Source: JACOTK01 sp963743945
Lineage (GTDB): Bacteria; Actinomycetota; Acidimicrobiia; Acidimicrobiales; CADCSY01
DNA length: 64,000 nucleotides
Assembly: GCA_963743945.1 (NCBI GenBank)
Contig: CAVURO010000010.1
Span: 124,001-188,000, forward strand
Reading direction: 5' to 3'
Shown here: positions 8,189-16,662 of the stretch, piece by piece
Layout: every line of letters begins with the position of its first letter
Position numbering within the stretch: the stretch's first letter is position 1
The notes under the pieces: model-generated
Told to the model about the DNA's origin: nothing
What the model saw: only the letters and a program-made list of their open reading frames with translations
Databases searched by the model: none
Program-made: the position numbers and the translations under genes

Positions 8189-8262
8189 TGGGCGTTGAGG
8201 GGCTCGAACCCCCGACCCCCTCCTTGTAAGGGAGGTGCTCTGGCCAACTGAGCTAAACGCCC
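8189..8262 (-). tRNA. tRNA-Val (TAC anticodon)
   Basis: The minus strand folds as a cloverleaf: acceptor GGGCGTT/AACGCCC, D stem GCTC/GAGC, anticodon stem CCTCC/GGAGG with loop CTTACAA, T arm GGGGG-TTCGAGC-CCCTC. Discriminator A; CCA is not encoded. Confidence 0.95.
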
Positions 8263-8404
8263 GTGCGCAGGTTGCGGCGGGCCACCAGTCTGCCGGCACC
8301 TCCCGAAGCCATGCAGTTTTGACCTGTGGTGATCCAAAGCTCCGACGGTGACGAACAACCCGTGACGGCCGGAACAGCCGGCCCGCATTCAGGAGCAGAC
8401 GAGC

Positions 8405-9637
8405 ATGCGAGAAGAAGTCGATGTGGTGATCGTGGGTGGCGGCATCGCCGGGGGCGCGCTGGCTTCGGCGCTTGCGGACGACGGGCTTGATGTCGTCGTA
8501 CTCGAGGCATCGGCGCACTACGAGGATCGGGTGAGGGGCGAGAGCCTGATGCCGTGGGGTGTCGCCGAGGCCCGCGAGCTCGGCGTCGAGAAGCTCTTTC
8601 TGGACGCCGGAGCCCGTGTGTCGGCGTCCTGGGTTCACTACGACGACGATCTGCCGCCCGACATCGCGGAGGCGAACCCGATCCCGGCAGGGAGGATGCG
8701 CCCGGGAATCCCCGGGTCCCTGAACCTGCGCCACCCCGAGGCCTGCTCAGCGCTCTGCGAAGGTGCACAGGCAGCGGGGGTGCACTTCCTCACCGGGGTC
8801 AGCGATGTCACCGTGCAGGCCGGGACGCGTCCCATGGTCACCGCTGTCGGCCGTGACGGCATGCCGATCGCTGTCGGGGCACGCCTGATCGTCGGAGCCG
8901 ACGGGCGCAACTCGACGGTGCGGCGTCAGGTGGGCATCGAGCTGAGCCGCCATGAGGCAACCAACATGGTCGGCGGGGTCATCCTCGAGGGAGACGGGAT
9001 CTGTGGCAGCCACGACTTCCTGGCGTCGAGCGATGATCTCTTCATGGCCTCGTTCCGCCAACACGACCGCCAACTGCGCGTCTACCTGTGTCCCTCCGTC
9101 GAGCAGAAGGCCCGATTTGCCGGACCCGACGGCATGTCGAGGTTCCTTCGTGAGGCGAACTTCAAGGGACTGCCCTTCGGCGAGGCCATCTCCGACGCCA
9201 CGCCGATCGGACCGCTCGCGACCTATCCGGGCGATGACACCTGGACGGCGAGGCCGTTCGTTCCCGGCGTGGTTCTCGTGGGCGACGCTGCGGGATGGAA
9301 CAACCCGATCATCGGCCAGGGCCTCTCGATCGCCCTGCGCGACGTGCGAATGGTTCGCGACGCAATCCGCCAGGACGCTTGGGGCGCCGACGCCTTCGAG
9401 GCCTACGGCGTGGAGCGAATCGAGCGCATGCGCCGACTCCGCACCGCGGCGATGACGATGGCTGCCGCCATGACCGACGGAGCGGACAACCGGCCCGCCC
9501 GCCGGGCAAGGTTCCTGGAGCTCCAACAGAGCGAGCCCCTCATGGCGGGACTGATGATGGGCCTCTTCGGGGGTCCCGAGAACGCACCGCCCGAGGCCGT
9601 CGACGGACGCCTGCAGAAGATGATCGAGGCAGCGTGA
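8405..9637 (+). CDS. FAD-dependent monooxygenase (PHBH/halogenase-like fold)
   Basis: 410 aa. The N-terminal Rossmann motif VDVVIVGGGIAGGALASAL binds FAD. VGADGRNSTVRRQVG is the DG motif of flavoprotein hydroxylases, and VVLVGDAAGWNNPIIGQGLS is the GD motif contacting the FAD ribose. AGGAG lies about 8 bases upstream of ATG 8405. Such enzymes hydroxylate or epoxidise small organic molecules with NAD(P)H and O2; the substrate cannot be told from sequence. Single gene between tRNA-Val and a convergent cyclase gene. Confidence 0.82.
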   Translation: MREEVDVVIVGGGIAGGALASALADDGLDVVVLEASAHYEDRVRGESLMPWGVAEARELGVEKLFLDAGARVSASWVHYDDDLPPDIAEANPIPAGRMRPGIPGSLNLRHPEACSALCEGAQAAGVHFLTGVSDVTVQAGTRPMVTAVGRDGMPIAVGARLIVGADGRNSTVRRQVGIELSRHEATNMVGGVILEGDGICGSHDFLASSDDLFMASFRQHDRQLRVYLCPSVEQKARFAGPDGMSRFLREANFKGLPFGEAISDATPIGPLATYPGDDTWTARPFVPGVVLVGDAAGWNNPIIGQGLSIALRDVRMVRDAIRQDAWGADAFEAYGVERIERMRRLRTAAMTMAAAMTDGADNRPARRARFLELQQSEPLMAGLMMGLFGGPENAPPEAVDGRLQKMIEAA

Positions 9638-9776
9638 CCGGGGCCGTCGTCGTGAGGCGATCGGCTTCGGGTGCCTCTGAAATCGGCACGCCGCTCGATC
9701 GGGATGTCCCTCGCTGGAACGCCTGAGGTCGCAACGACCCCCTCATCGGCGGGTCGACGAACGGGCCATCGGTCGG

Positions 9777-9791
9777 GCCGTCGGGGACGGC
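9777..9791. terminator. Short GC hairpin between convergent genes
   Basis: GCCGTC-GGG-GACGGC sits 6 bp from the cyclase stop and 140 bp past the monooxygenase stop. No T-tract follows. It shares CGGGCCGTCGGGGA with the hairpin at 20787-20809. Confidence 0.5.
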
Positions 9792-9797
9792 AGGGAC

Positions 9798-11420
9798 TCA
9801 GAACGACTCAGGTCGATGCCCCACGAAACCAAGGGTCAGCTCCGAGGGCTCCGACGGGACATAGACCAGCGTGGGCGCCTGGCGTCCGCGCAGCTCTTCC
9901 TCTCGGCTCGAGAGCCAGTACGTTGCCTCGTGGCCTGCCCGGTCGACGGACATCTTGCTCGCCAGGAGCCGCTCGGGGTCGGTCTTCGCCAGCTCGGTCA
10001 GGCGTGCTGCCTCGTTGACCGGGTCACCGACGACGGTGTATTCGTAGCGCTCCTCCGAACCGATGTTGGCCGCAACGGCCATCCCGGACGACACGCCGAT
10101 ACCGACGTCGAGATCGGGTTGATCCCGCGCGAGCAGGGTGATCTGGTGGCGCAACGCCCGGGCGGCACGCAGCGCCCGTGCCGCGTGATCGGGCTGGTCG
10201 TCGGGGGCGCCGAAGATGCACAGCGCGCCATCGCCCTCGAACTTGTTCACGGACCCGCCCTCGGCCTTGACGACTCGGACCAACGTCGAGAACATCGTGT
10301 TCAACATGGCCACGAGTTGGTTCGGCTCCATCGTCGAGGCCAGCTGCGTCGAACCGATGAGGTCGATGAACAGGACGGAAACCTCTCGTTGCTCACCACC
10401 GAGTCCGGCGTCGGTCTCGAGCGCGTGGCGGGCCACCTCGTCGCCGACGTGACGCTCGAAAAGGTTCTGAAGCTGCTCACGCTGACGAAGTCCGGCCACC
10501 ATCTCGTTGAACCCGGCCTGGAGACGTCCGAGCTCGCCACCGTCGTCAACCAACAGATCGACCTCGATGTCACCCTCCTGCACTCGCAACATCGCCTGGC
10601 GCACCACGGCAAGGCGAGCCGAAACCGAGCCTGCTGCGATGTACACCATGGTGCCGCCCGAGGTGATGCCCAGCCATGCCAACAGGGCGAGATCGATGAT
10701 CGCTTCGCGATCATCCCGGCCGAAGGGCGACAACGCGATCCACAGCATGGGGATGCCCGATCCCATAGCCCACGACAACAACAGCTTCGCCCGAATGCCG
10801 AGCGCCAGGCTGTTGTCGATCACCTCGCCCTCGAGGGCCCGGATGAACACCGGCCGGAGACTGACCTCGACGAAGAGATAGGTGAAGGCCGATGCGCTCA
10901 CCCCACCGAGAAAGACGCCGAGCATGACGCGCAGGATCTCTGCCGCTCCCATGTGCTCGAGGATGTTCAGGGCAGCGAATGCCACGACGGCGCCGAGCCA
11001 GTAGCTCATGGCTTCGCGGGCCATGGTGATGGGAAGGTGCAGCGCCATGACGCGTTCGTGCCCCTGCAGCGGGCGAGGCCGAATGAGCCACTGCCAAACG
11101 GGACGAATCGCGGTGATCATCCGTATCCCCCCGATGATCACCGCGATCGATCCGTACACGACGAAGAGCACAAGGCGGTTCGTCGTGTTCTTGTGGGTCA
11201 CATCCGAGAGAGGGTCGGAGATGTAGTTCAGATAGATGAAGACGACCATGCCGCCGATCACGTTGGCAGCGCCGATCCAGAAGAGGACCACGAATGGCGC
11301 CCGGCGCTCCGATGGCTCGCTCGCGAGGTGCGACGTCACGGTCTCGCGCAGGGTCGCGGGCGGCCCCCAGGACATCCAACGTGCGGTGAAGGCAGCCGTG
11401 AGCCTGCGGAGGAAGTCCAT
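9798..11420 (-). CDS. Membrane class III adenylate cyclase with HAMP domain
   Basis: 540 aa from ATG 11420. Six hydrophobic helices (for example VLFWIGAANVIGGMVVFIYL, LLLSWAMGSGIPMLWIAL) are followed by a HAMP linker (VRQAMLRVQEGDIEVDL ... LGRLQAGFNEMVAGLRQREQL). The class III cyclase domain has metal Asp in VLFIDLIGST and FEGDGALCIFG, substrate Lys in NKFEGD, and Asp/Asn/Arg in TVVGDPVNEAARL. All catalytic residues are present, so it should make cAMP at the inner membrane face. The architecture resembles the Mycobacterium tuberculosis Rv1318c/Rv1319c/Rv3645 group. The start follows the murA stop by 28 bp, suggesting co-transcription. Confidence 0.9.
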   Translation of the reverse strand: MDFLRRLTAAFTARWMSWGPPATLRETVTSHLASEPSERRAPFVVLFWIGAANVIGGMVVFIYLNYISDPLSDVTHKNTTNRLVLFVVYGSIAVIIGGIRMITAIRPVWQWLIRPRPLQGHERVMALHLPITMAREAMSYWLGAVVAFAALNILEHMGAAEILRVMLGVFLGGVSASAFTYLFVEVSLRPVFIRALEGEVIDNSLALGIRAKLLLSWAMGSGIPMLWIALSPFGRDDREAIIDLALLAWLGITSGGTMVYIAAGSVSARLAVVRQAMLRVQEGDIEVDLLVDDGGELGRLQAGFNEMVAGLRQREQLQNLFERHVGDEVARHALETDAGLGGEQREVSVLFIDLIGSTQLASTMEPNQLVAMLNTMFSTLVRVVKAEGGSVNKFEGDGALCIFGAPDDQPDHAARALRAARALRHQITLLARDQPDLDVGIGVSSGMAVAANIGSEERYEYTVVGDPVNEAARLTELAKTDPERLLASKMSVDRAGHEATYWLSSREEELRGRQAPTLVYVPSEPSELTLGFVGHRPESF

Positions 11421-11448
11421 CAGGCGACCTACTGTAGCGTGACGAAAG

Positions 11449-12798
11449 TCACGCACCTGGCGGGAGCCCAGCGAGGCGCTCGATCTTGAGACCGAGGTCG
11501 GAAAAGGCCTCCATCGGACGGTGGTAGCCACGCTCGAGGTGGTGGACGTCATGGATCACGGAGGACCCCTGCGCTGCTGCAGCAGCGATCACGTAGGCAA
11601 ATCCGCCGCGAATGTCGGGCACCACGATCTCGCTCCCGTGCAGGGGGGTGGGGCCACGAACGACCGCGGAATGCACCGCTGAAGCCTCGTTGAACCGGCA
11701 GTCCAGGCCCCCCAGACAGGCGTCGAACAACTCGATCTCGGCTCCCATCTCCTTGAGCGCCGCGACATAGGGGAAGCGGCCCTCGTACACCGTCTCATGG
11801 AGCACCGACATGCCCTCGCATTGGGTGAACAGAACGGCCAAGGGCGACTGCCAGTCGGTCATGAACCCCGGATGCGTGTCGGTCTGGACAACGGCATGAC
11901 CCAGCCGTTGCGCGCCGGCCGCCACCCATTCGTCGGTGATCTCGAAGTGGGCGCCCATGCGCTGCAACGTCGAGATGGCCGTGACCAGCCGACCCTGCAC
12001 GCACCCGCGAACCCGCACCCGCCCACCGGTGACCAAACCCGCAACCAGATAGCTGAAGGCCTCGATCCGATCACCGGCGAGGAAGTGCTCCGCTCCCCGA
12101 AGGCGATCGACCCCTTCGATCACGAATCGGCGATCAGGCCGCAACTCGATGCGAGCACCCATGCGCTGCAGGAACAACGCCAGCTCGATGACCTCGGGCT
12201 CGACGGCTGCGTTCTCGAGGAGGGTGCGACCCTTCGCGAGCACGGCGGTGAGCAGCACGGTCTCGGTCGCGCCCACACTGGGGAACGGCAGTCGAATGCG
12301 CGCGCCGTGAAGTTGGGCGCCCTTGGCATGAAGACCCTCGGGCGTCATCGTCACCTCGGCCCCCATCGCCTCGAGCGAGGAGACGTGGAAGTCGATCGGC
12401 CGGGGGCCGATGCGGTCACCACCGACCAGCGGAACCAGGACCTCACCCATGCGGTGCAGGAGCGGCCCGACCAACAGGATGGGGATGCGATTCAGCCCGC
12501 CGTACGAAAGGGGAACCTGTCCGCTCGACAGCGCTCCGGGCGCAACGCTCACGGTGCTCCCCTCAACCTCGACTTCGCAGCCGAGGGCCCGCAACATGCC
12601 GGCGGTGATCTCGATGTCGCCGATCTCGGGGCAGTTGAGGATCCGGCTCGGCGTCTCCCCCAGCAATGCGGCAACCATGTGCTTGGTCACGGCGTTCTTC
12701 GAGCCACGAACGGTCACGTCGCCCACGAGGGGGCCGATCGGCTCGACTCGCCACGACGTCGAGGCGGCAGGCATGGACGGGTTGGACATGGCCGACAT
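11449..12798 (-). CDS. murA: UDP-N-acetylglucosamine 1-carboxyvinyltransferase family (MurA) with Asp at the catalytic Cys position
   Basis: 449 aa; MurA transfers enolpyruvate from PEP to UDP-GlcNAc, the first committed step of peptidoglycan synthesis. VRGSKNAVTKHMVAALL holds the conserved Lys-Asn pair, and repeated beta-alpha units run throughout. The active-site loop reads PLVGGDRIGPRPIDFH, with Asp about residue 128 where most MurA have Cys. Asp at this site is known in mycobacterial and chlamydial MurA and gives fosfomycin insensitivity while keeping activity. The start may be ATG 12798 or 12789. A MurA-like paralogue cannot be excluded, since other murein genes are absent here. Confidence 0.82.
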   Translation of the reverse strand: MSAMSNPSMPAASTSWRVEPIGPLVGDVTVRGSKNAVTKHMVAALLGETPSRILNCPEIGDIEITAGMLRALGCEVEVEGSTVSVAPGALSSGQVPLSYGGLNRIPILLVGPLLHRMGEVLVPLVGGDRIGPRPIDFHVSSLEAMGAEVTMTPEGLHAKGAQLHGARIRLPFPSVGATETVLLTAVLAKGRTLLENAAVEPEVIELALFLQRMGARIELRPDRRFVIEGVDRLRGAEHFLAGDRIEAFSYLVAGLVTGGRVRVRGCVQGRLVTAISTLQRMGAHFEITDEWVAAGAQRLGHAVVQTDTHPGFMTDWQSPLAVLFTQCEGMSVLHETVYEGRFPYVAALKEMGAEIELFDACLGGLDCRFNEASAVHSAVVRGPTPLHGSEIVVPDIRGGFAYVIAAAAAQGSSVIHDVHHLERGYHRPMEAFSDLGLKIERLAGLPPGA

Positions 12799-12799
12799 C

Positions 12800-13375
12800 C
12801 TACGTCCTTCGTTTCACCGATCTTCGCCCGGGGGATGTACCCCGCTGCCCTGGTCGAGTCGTGCCCGTCGACCTCGGCTCCGTCTCGATCAGGAGCGACC
12901 GGGCATGCAGGGCCCCCACGGTCTCGGTCTGCAGCTCGTCCCGCTGGTGCAGCGCGTTGATCTCGTCCAGCGAGACCCAGCACACCTCCTCGATCTCGGG
13001 CGAGCCGTGGCCGAGCTGGTGGGGATCCTGGCCCGGGGCGGGGCAGGCCGAGAAGATGACGTCCACGCGTTGCTGCACGGGCTCCACCACCACAAAGGGC
13101 CTCCCGATGAGATCGACCTCGATGCCGACCTCCTCGCGGACCTCACGACGAGCGGCGACATCCACCTCTTCGCGGCGCTTCACGATGCCGCCGGGCAGGC
13201 CCCATCCGGGGCGATAGGAATGTCGCACCAACAGGATGCGTCCGTCCTCGTGCTCGACGAGGCACAGTGCTCCCACGGTGAAGGTGGGCGACACCAGGCG
13301 GAGGACGCGGCGACGCAGTCGAGCGGGCAGGTAGGCGAAGGCCTGCAAAGCCAGACGATGGTACGGGGCCGGCAT
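12800..13375 (-). CDS. Nudix hydrolase
   Basis: 191 aa. The Nudix box is complete: GIVKRREEVDVAARREVREEVGIE, in two parts GIVKRREEVDV and AARREVREEVGI, fits GX5EX7REUXEEXGU. An N-terminal extension (AFAYLPARLRRRVLRLVSPTFTVGALCLVEHEDG) precedes the strand leading into the box. It hydrolyses nucleoside-diphosphate-X compounds; substrate unknown. The C-terminal tail is basic and probably disordered. It ends 2 bp from the murA start and is likely in the same transcript. Confidence 0.85.
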   Translation of the reverse strand: MPAPYHRLALQAFAYLPARLRRRVLRLVSPTFTVGALCLVEHEDGRILLVRHSYRPGWGLPGGIVKRREEVDVAARREVREEVGIEVDLIGRPFVVVEPVQQRVDVIFSACPAPGQDPHQLGHGSPEIEEVCWVSLDEINALHQRDELQTETVGALHARSLLIETEPRSTGTTRPGQRGTSPGRRSVKRRT

Positions 13376-13423
13376 CGGTCGTCAGGGGGGCAGTGTCTCG
13401 AGAGACCTGTTTCCCTGTTCCCC

Positions 13424-14197
13424 TCAGGTCCCGCGCGCCGCGGTCATCAGTTCACCGAGCAATGCCGTCGTGGCCGCGGCCACCGGCGCTCGCCGGGCAT
13501 CGTGTTCGATCACGACGAGGTCGCGACCTCCCATCTCGGCGACCACCGCGCCGGCCTCATGGCAGATCAGCATGCCCCCGAGATAGTCCCAGGCGCCGTG
13601 AATGCCATCGCTCGTGTCGAGATAGGCGTCGAGTCGCCCGCACGCAACGGCGCACAGATCGAGGGCAGCCGCTCCAAGCGCCCGAAACTGGTGCCAGCCC
13701 GGCCGCGCAGCGGGCATGCCCGAGATCCCCACCATCGCATCAGCGAGCGAGGTGCACCCACTCGCCACGATGGGCCTGCCGTTCAGCCGGGCGCCCCCGC
13801 CGCGGACGGCCTCGAAGCGCTCCCCCGTCGCCTGGTTCGCGACAACCGCCACCCACGGGCCCTCCTCGTCGAGCGCACACAGACTCGTCGCGTACCACGG
13901 CACCCCGCGACTGGCGTTGGTGGATCCATCCACGGGGTCCACCACGACGGTCACCCCGGAGGTCGAATCCGTCGGGGCGTGGAGTCCGGACTCCTCGCTC
14001 AGGACGGCCACTCCGCTCGGGGCCAACACCTCGAGGGCAGCGGCGTCGGCAACCAGATCGATGGCGTACTGCGTCGGGCGCTCCGTCAGGGGTCGCCAGT
14101 CCTCGACGACCGACAACGCCTCGTGGACGGCATCGACGGTCTGTCCGAGCAGACTCAACATCCGGCGGTCGTCCACCCCCTGACGGTACAGCCTCAC
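13424..14197 (-). CDS. Inositol monophosphatase-family phosphatase
   Basis: 257 aa. The Li+-sensitive/Mg2+-dependent fold is shown by LSEESG (metal Glu), DPVDGSTNASRGVPWYA (the DPxDGT/S motif) and HGAWDYLGGMLICHEAGAVV (WD motif). Candidate substrates are myo-inositol-1-phosphate (mycothiol and phosphatidylinositol supply) or histidinol phosphate; sequence alone does not decide. It is divergent from the next gene with only 20 bp between starts, so the promoters overlap. Confidence 0.82.
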   Translation of the reverse strand: MRLYRQGVDDRRMLSLLGQTVDAVHEALSVVEDWRPLTERPTQYAIDLVADAAALEVLAPSGVAVLSEESGLHAPTDSTSGVTVVVDPVDGSTNASRGVPWYATSLCALDEEGPWVAVVANQATGERFEAVRGGGARLNGRPIVASGCTSLADAMVGISGMPAARPGWHQFRALGAAALDLCAVACGRLDAYLDTSDGIHGAWDYLGGMLICHEAGAVVAEMGGRDLVVIEHDARRAPVAAATTALLGELMTAARGT

Positions 14198-14217
14198 GAC
14201 GGGCTACCCTGCCAGGC

Positions 14218-14775
14218 GTGGCAATCATCGACGTACCCGGTTTCATCTCCGACCTCAAGGACCACGCGGTGGATCACGGGTTCCACATCCACGACGAACG
14301 TCACTTCGTCGAGACCTACTCCCTGCGCCAGGCATGGGAGGTCGACTTCCACCCCGAGGAGGGGTGCGGCGGACCGCTCGACCTGCACCTGTCGCTCGAG
14401 GTCGATCCACGGGTCCTGCTCGCGTTCGAGGACGCGATCATGGAGCTCGACCCCGAGGAGGTGCCCCCGGACGAGTACTTCTTTCCCCTGGTCTTCAACT
14501 GGGCGCTTCCCCCGCTTCCTGCGGGCCCTGATCTCCTGGTGCTGGCCACCGAGCTTGCCGGGGTCGGCGGTCCGGACCTGCCGATCGAGGTGTCGGCCAT
14601 CGACTCCTACGGCGCCGTCAACGCCCCTGAGCGAAGTCTCACCGTGGTGGCCCGCCGACAGATATCGCTCTCCCAGCTCATCCAGAACGAGGAGGAGCTG
14701 TGCGACACCCTCGACCGCTGCCTCGCGGTGAGCCGCTATCTGCTCGAACGAGCCCCCGCCTGGTTGGGGGGCTGA
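14218..14775 (+). CDS. Conserved-looking hypothetical protein, acidic
   Basis: 185 aa from GTG 14218. Strongly acidic, with alternating strands (WEVDFHPEEGCGGPLDLHLSLEVDPRV in two pieces, YFFPLVFNWALPPLP) and no membrane segment. I do not recognise a family. The start is set by the divergent phosphatase gene 20 bp away. The last 40 bp overlap the end of the convergent gene at 14736-15809. Codon bias is third-position GC-rich as in neighbours, supporting real coding. Confidence 0.6.
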   Translation: MAIIDVPGFISDLKDHAVDHGFHIHDERHFVETYSLRQAWEVDFHPEEGCGGPLDLHLSLEVDPRVLLAFEDAIMELDPEEVPPDEYFFPLVFNWALPPLPAGPDLLVLATELAGVGGPDLPIEVSAIDSYGAVNAPERSLTVVARRQISLSQLIQNEEELCDTLDRCLAVSRYLLERAPAWLGG

Positions 14776-15809
14776 ACACTGCTCAGACGGCTCCGCATCA
14801 TGGTCGCGATCTCGGCGTTCGCGTAGCCCGCCCACGCCACGTCGGCATGGGGGTCGAGCGCCACGGCGAGCGGTCCTGGGGGCAGGGATTCGACGACGAC
14901 CCCCGCGGCGCGGGCGATGACGAGCGCCGCCAGATCATAGGGGTGAGCGGCCATCGTGCCGGGCGCCAGGAGCGGGCGGGGGTCCAGCACCGCTGCGTCC
15001 GAGCCCGTTGCGAGGCCCATGAGCAACCCGCCCGTGCAGAGCCAGGGGTCCTCGTAGACCTCCAGGCCCGCAAGCAGGCGGTCCTCCCATGCCCCGATGA
15101 CCGCCTTGGCTCCCGGGGCGAAGCGGGCAACGGTGACGAATGACCGGTCGACGATGGCGCCTCGGCGAGGCCGCAGCGTGACCGGCCTCGACCCTCGCCG
15201 CCCACCAGTGAGGTCTTCATCGAGCACGTGAGGTTTGCCGAGCGTCGTCGCCCAGGCGACGAGACCACGATCGACACGCGCCGTGGGCACCTCCACGGCA
15301 ACGCCGAGCTCCAGGTCCTCGAGGGTCTCGGCATGACGCCCTGCGCCGATCAGGATCCACGCACTGCGCTTGTCCGCCAGGTAGGGCCGAGTGCCGTCGA
15401 GCGGGTCGACCAGGTACCGCCAAGGCCCCTTCCCCGTGCCGACGGTCAGCGGCTCATCGTGTCCCTCCATCACGAGGAGGCCCGGCCAACGAGGCCCGAT
15501 CAGCTCGGCGAAACCCTCGAGCAGCGCCGCGTCCGCCCGTTCGTCGACCCCGAACACCTCGTCACCACCCTCCACGCGCAGGACCGCCTGGTCGTCGTCG
15601 GAGCGCGCCGACCGATCGTCTCGAACGGCATCTCGTGCAGCCCTCGCCACCCGGGCGAGAACCTGAGCGAGGCGTGCGGGCGCCTCGTCGTCGGCAGGCA
15701 CGTCGTCGGCAGGCACGTCGTCGGCAGGCACGTCGTCGGCAGGCACGTCGTCGGCAGGCACGTCGTCGGCAGGCACGTCGTCGGCAGGCAGGTCCGCGGG
15801 GCCGGGCAC
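14736..15809 (-). CDS. Inositol monophosphatase-superfamily protein with a PADDV-repeat N-terminus
   Basis: 357 aa. Residues 1-40 are seven PADDV pentapeptides encoded by a 15-bp tandem repeat, then an acidic or disordered stretch. The phosphatase fold follows: DERADAALLEGF, YLVDPLDGTRPYLADKRSAWI (DPLDGT motif) and AAHPYDLAALVIARAAGVVVE. The usual WD metal motif is replaced by PYD, so the substrate may differ from classic IMPase. The true start could lie after the repeats. It is the second family member within 2 kb and convergent with the hypothetical gene. Confidence 0.72.
   Translation of the reverse strand: MPGPADLPADDVPADDVPADDVPADDVPADDVPADDVPADDEAPARLAQVLARVARAARDAVRDDRSARSDDDQAVLRVEGGDEVFGVDERADAALLEGFAELIGPRWPGLLVMEGHDEPLTVGTGKGPWRYLVDPLDGTRPYLADKRSAWILIGAGRHAETLEDLELGVAVEVPTARVDRGLVAWATTLGKPHVLDEDLTGGRRGSRPVTLRPRRGAIVDRSFVTVARFAPGAKAVIGAWEDRLLAGLEVYEDPWLCTGGLLMGLATGSDAAVLDPRPLLAPGTMAAHPYDLAALVIARAAGVVVESLPPGPLAVALDPHADVAWAGYANAEIATMMRSRLSSVQPPNQAGARSSR
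15688..15792. repeat. 15-bp tandem repeat, seven copies, coding PADDV
   Basis: TCGTCGGCAGGCACG repeats every 15 bp with nearly no divergence (TCGGCAGGCA begins at 15691, 15706, 15721, 15736, 15751, 15766 and 15781). Near-identity suggests recent expansion. It lies inside the N-terminus of the phosphatase-family gene. Confidence 0.92.
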
Positions 15810-15936
15810 CCATCATTCCTAACACCTCCGGGCACCGTCGGCGCCCGGAGACGCGGGCGAAGATGCAGGCGTGAGCGGAGGCGAGAGACGAGACATGGAT
15901 GAGTGGCGGTCCACTGCTATCGTGCGTTGGTTCCAT

Positions 15937-16009
15937 TCCGGGGTAGCTCAATTGGCAGAGCAAACGGCTGTTAACCGTTAGGTTCTCGGTTCGAGTCCGA
16001 GCCCCGGAG
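15937..16009 (+). tRNA. tRNA-Asn (GTT anticodon)
   Basis: Full cloverleaf: acceptor TCCGGGG/CCCCGGA, D stem GCTC/GAGC, anticodon stem AACGG/CCGTT with loop CTGTTAA, T arm CTCGG-TTCGAGT-CCGAG, discriminator G. CCA is encoded at 16010-16012. Confidence 0.95.
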
Positions 16010-16048
16010 CCACCACCTGGGGGAAGCCACTGCTCTCCAGGCCGGCAC

Positions 16049-16121
16049 GGGGCGGTAGCTCAGTGGTTAGAGCAACCGACTCATAATCGGTCAGGCGTGG
16101 GTTCGATCCCCACCCGCCCCA
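16049..16121 (+). tRNA. tRNA-Met (CAT anticodon)
   Basis: Acceptor GGGGCGG/CCGCCCC, D stem GCTC/GAGC, anticodon stem ACCGA/TCGGT with loop CTCATAA, T arm GTGGG-TTCGATC-CCCAC, discriminator A, no CCA. A matched first base pair argues against initiator tRNA. Elongator Met is most likely; a CAT-anticodon tRNA-Ile with lysidine cannot be ruled out. Downstream (16122-16160) two copies of CCCGGACGCTCGCCC are seen. Confidence 0.92.
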
Positions 16122-16318
16122 CCCGCCCGGACGCTCGCCCTCCCGGACGCTCGCCCGCCCGAACCTCTCAAGTCCTCACCGGCTTCGCCGATGGGGTTGC
16201 AGGACAGCCGGCCGAGAAATCCCTTGCGGCGACCAAGACCGGCGACTGAGGACAGGGGGCTCACGATGGTGGGCATCATTGATCTTGCCATGTCGCATCG
16301 AGGCAGAGGGGCTTGTCG

Positions 16319-16600
16319 ATGAGCGCCCGAGTCGGTGGCCTCACCGCCGGCCAATGGGAGGGCGTGCAACTCGCCGCGGCCTACGCCGCCGCGTTCTTCG
16401 AGCAACGTCAGGACGATGCCCTGCAGCTCGTCGAAGCGGCGAGCGCCGAACAACTCGGTGAAGGAGCTCTGCTCCTGGCGTTGTTGATGATGAGCGGTCA
16501 GGCGGCGAAGACCACCGCCTCCCCAGCCGACGTCGCCCGGGGCTGGGCCTCACTGGCGGCGAACGCTGCCAACGAGCCCAACTGGAACGAACCGGGATAA
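16319..16600 (+). CDS. Small helical hypothetical protein
   Basis: 93 aa from ATG 16319 with GAGGGG 8 bases upstream. Alanine-rich helices (GVQLAAAYAAAFFEQRQDDALQLVEAAS, read in parts) and no cysteine pairs. Not recognised. Convergent with rpoD, 60 bp apart. GC-rich third positions and a good ribosome site support it as real. Confidence 0.5.
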   Translation: MSARVGGLTAGQWEGVQLAAAYAAAFFEQRQDDALQLVEAASAEQLGEGALLLALLMMSGQAAKTTASPADVARGWASLAANAANEPNWNEPG

Positions 16601-16662
16601 CGTCCCGAGTCCGAGCGTCTCGGTCGGACGAGGAGGCCACTTCTCCCTCGGTCCACGGCCCC

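Noticed and set aside
12410..14731. A 773-codon plus-strand frame
   Set aside because: Crosses murA, nudix and phosphatase genes in antisense; no recognisable domain.
16049..16121. Initiator tRNA
   Set aside because: The first acceptor pair is matched (G-C) and the anticodon stem lacks the three G-C pairs of initiators; it is called elongator Met, with Ile(CAT) left open.
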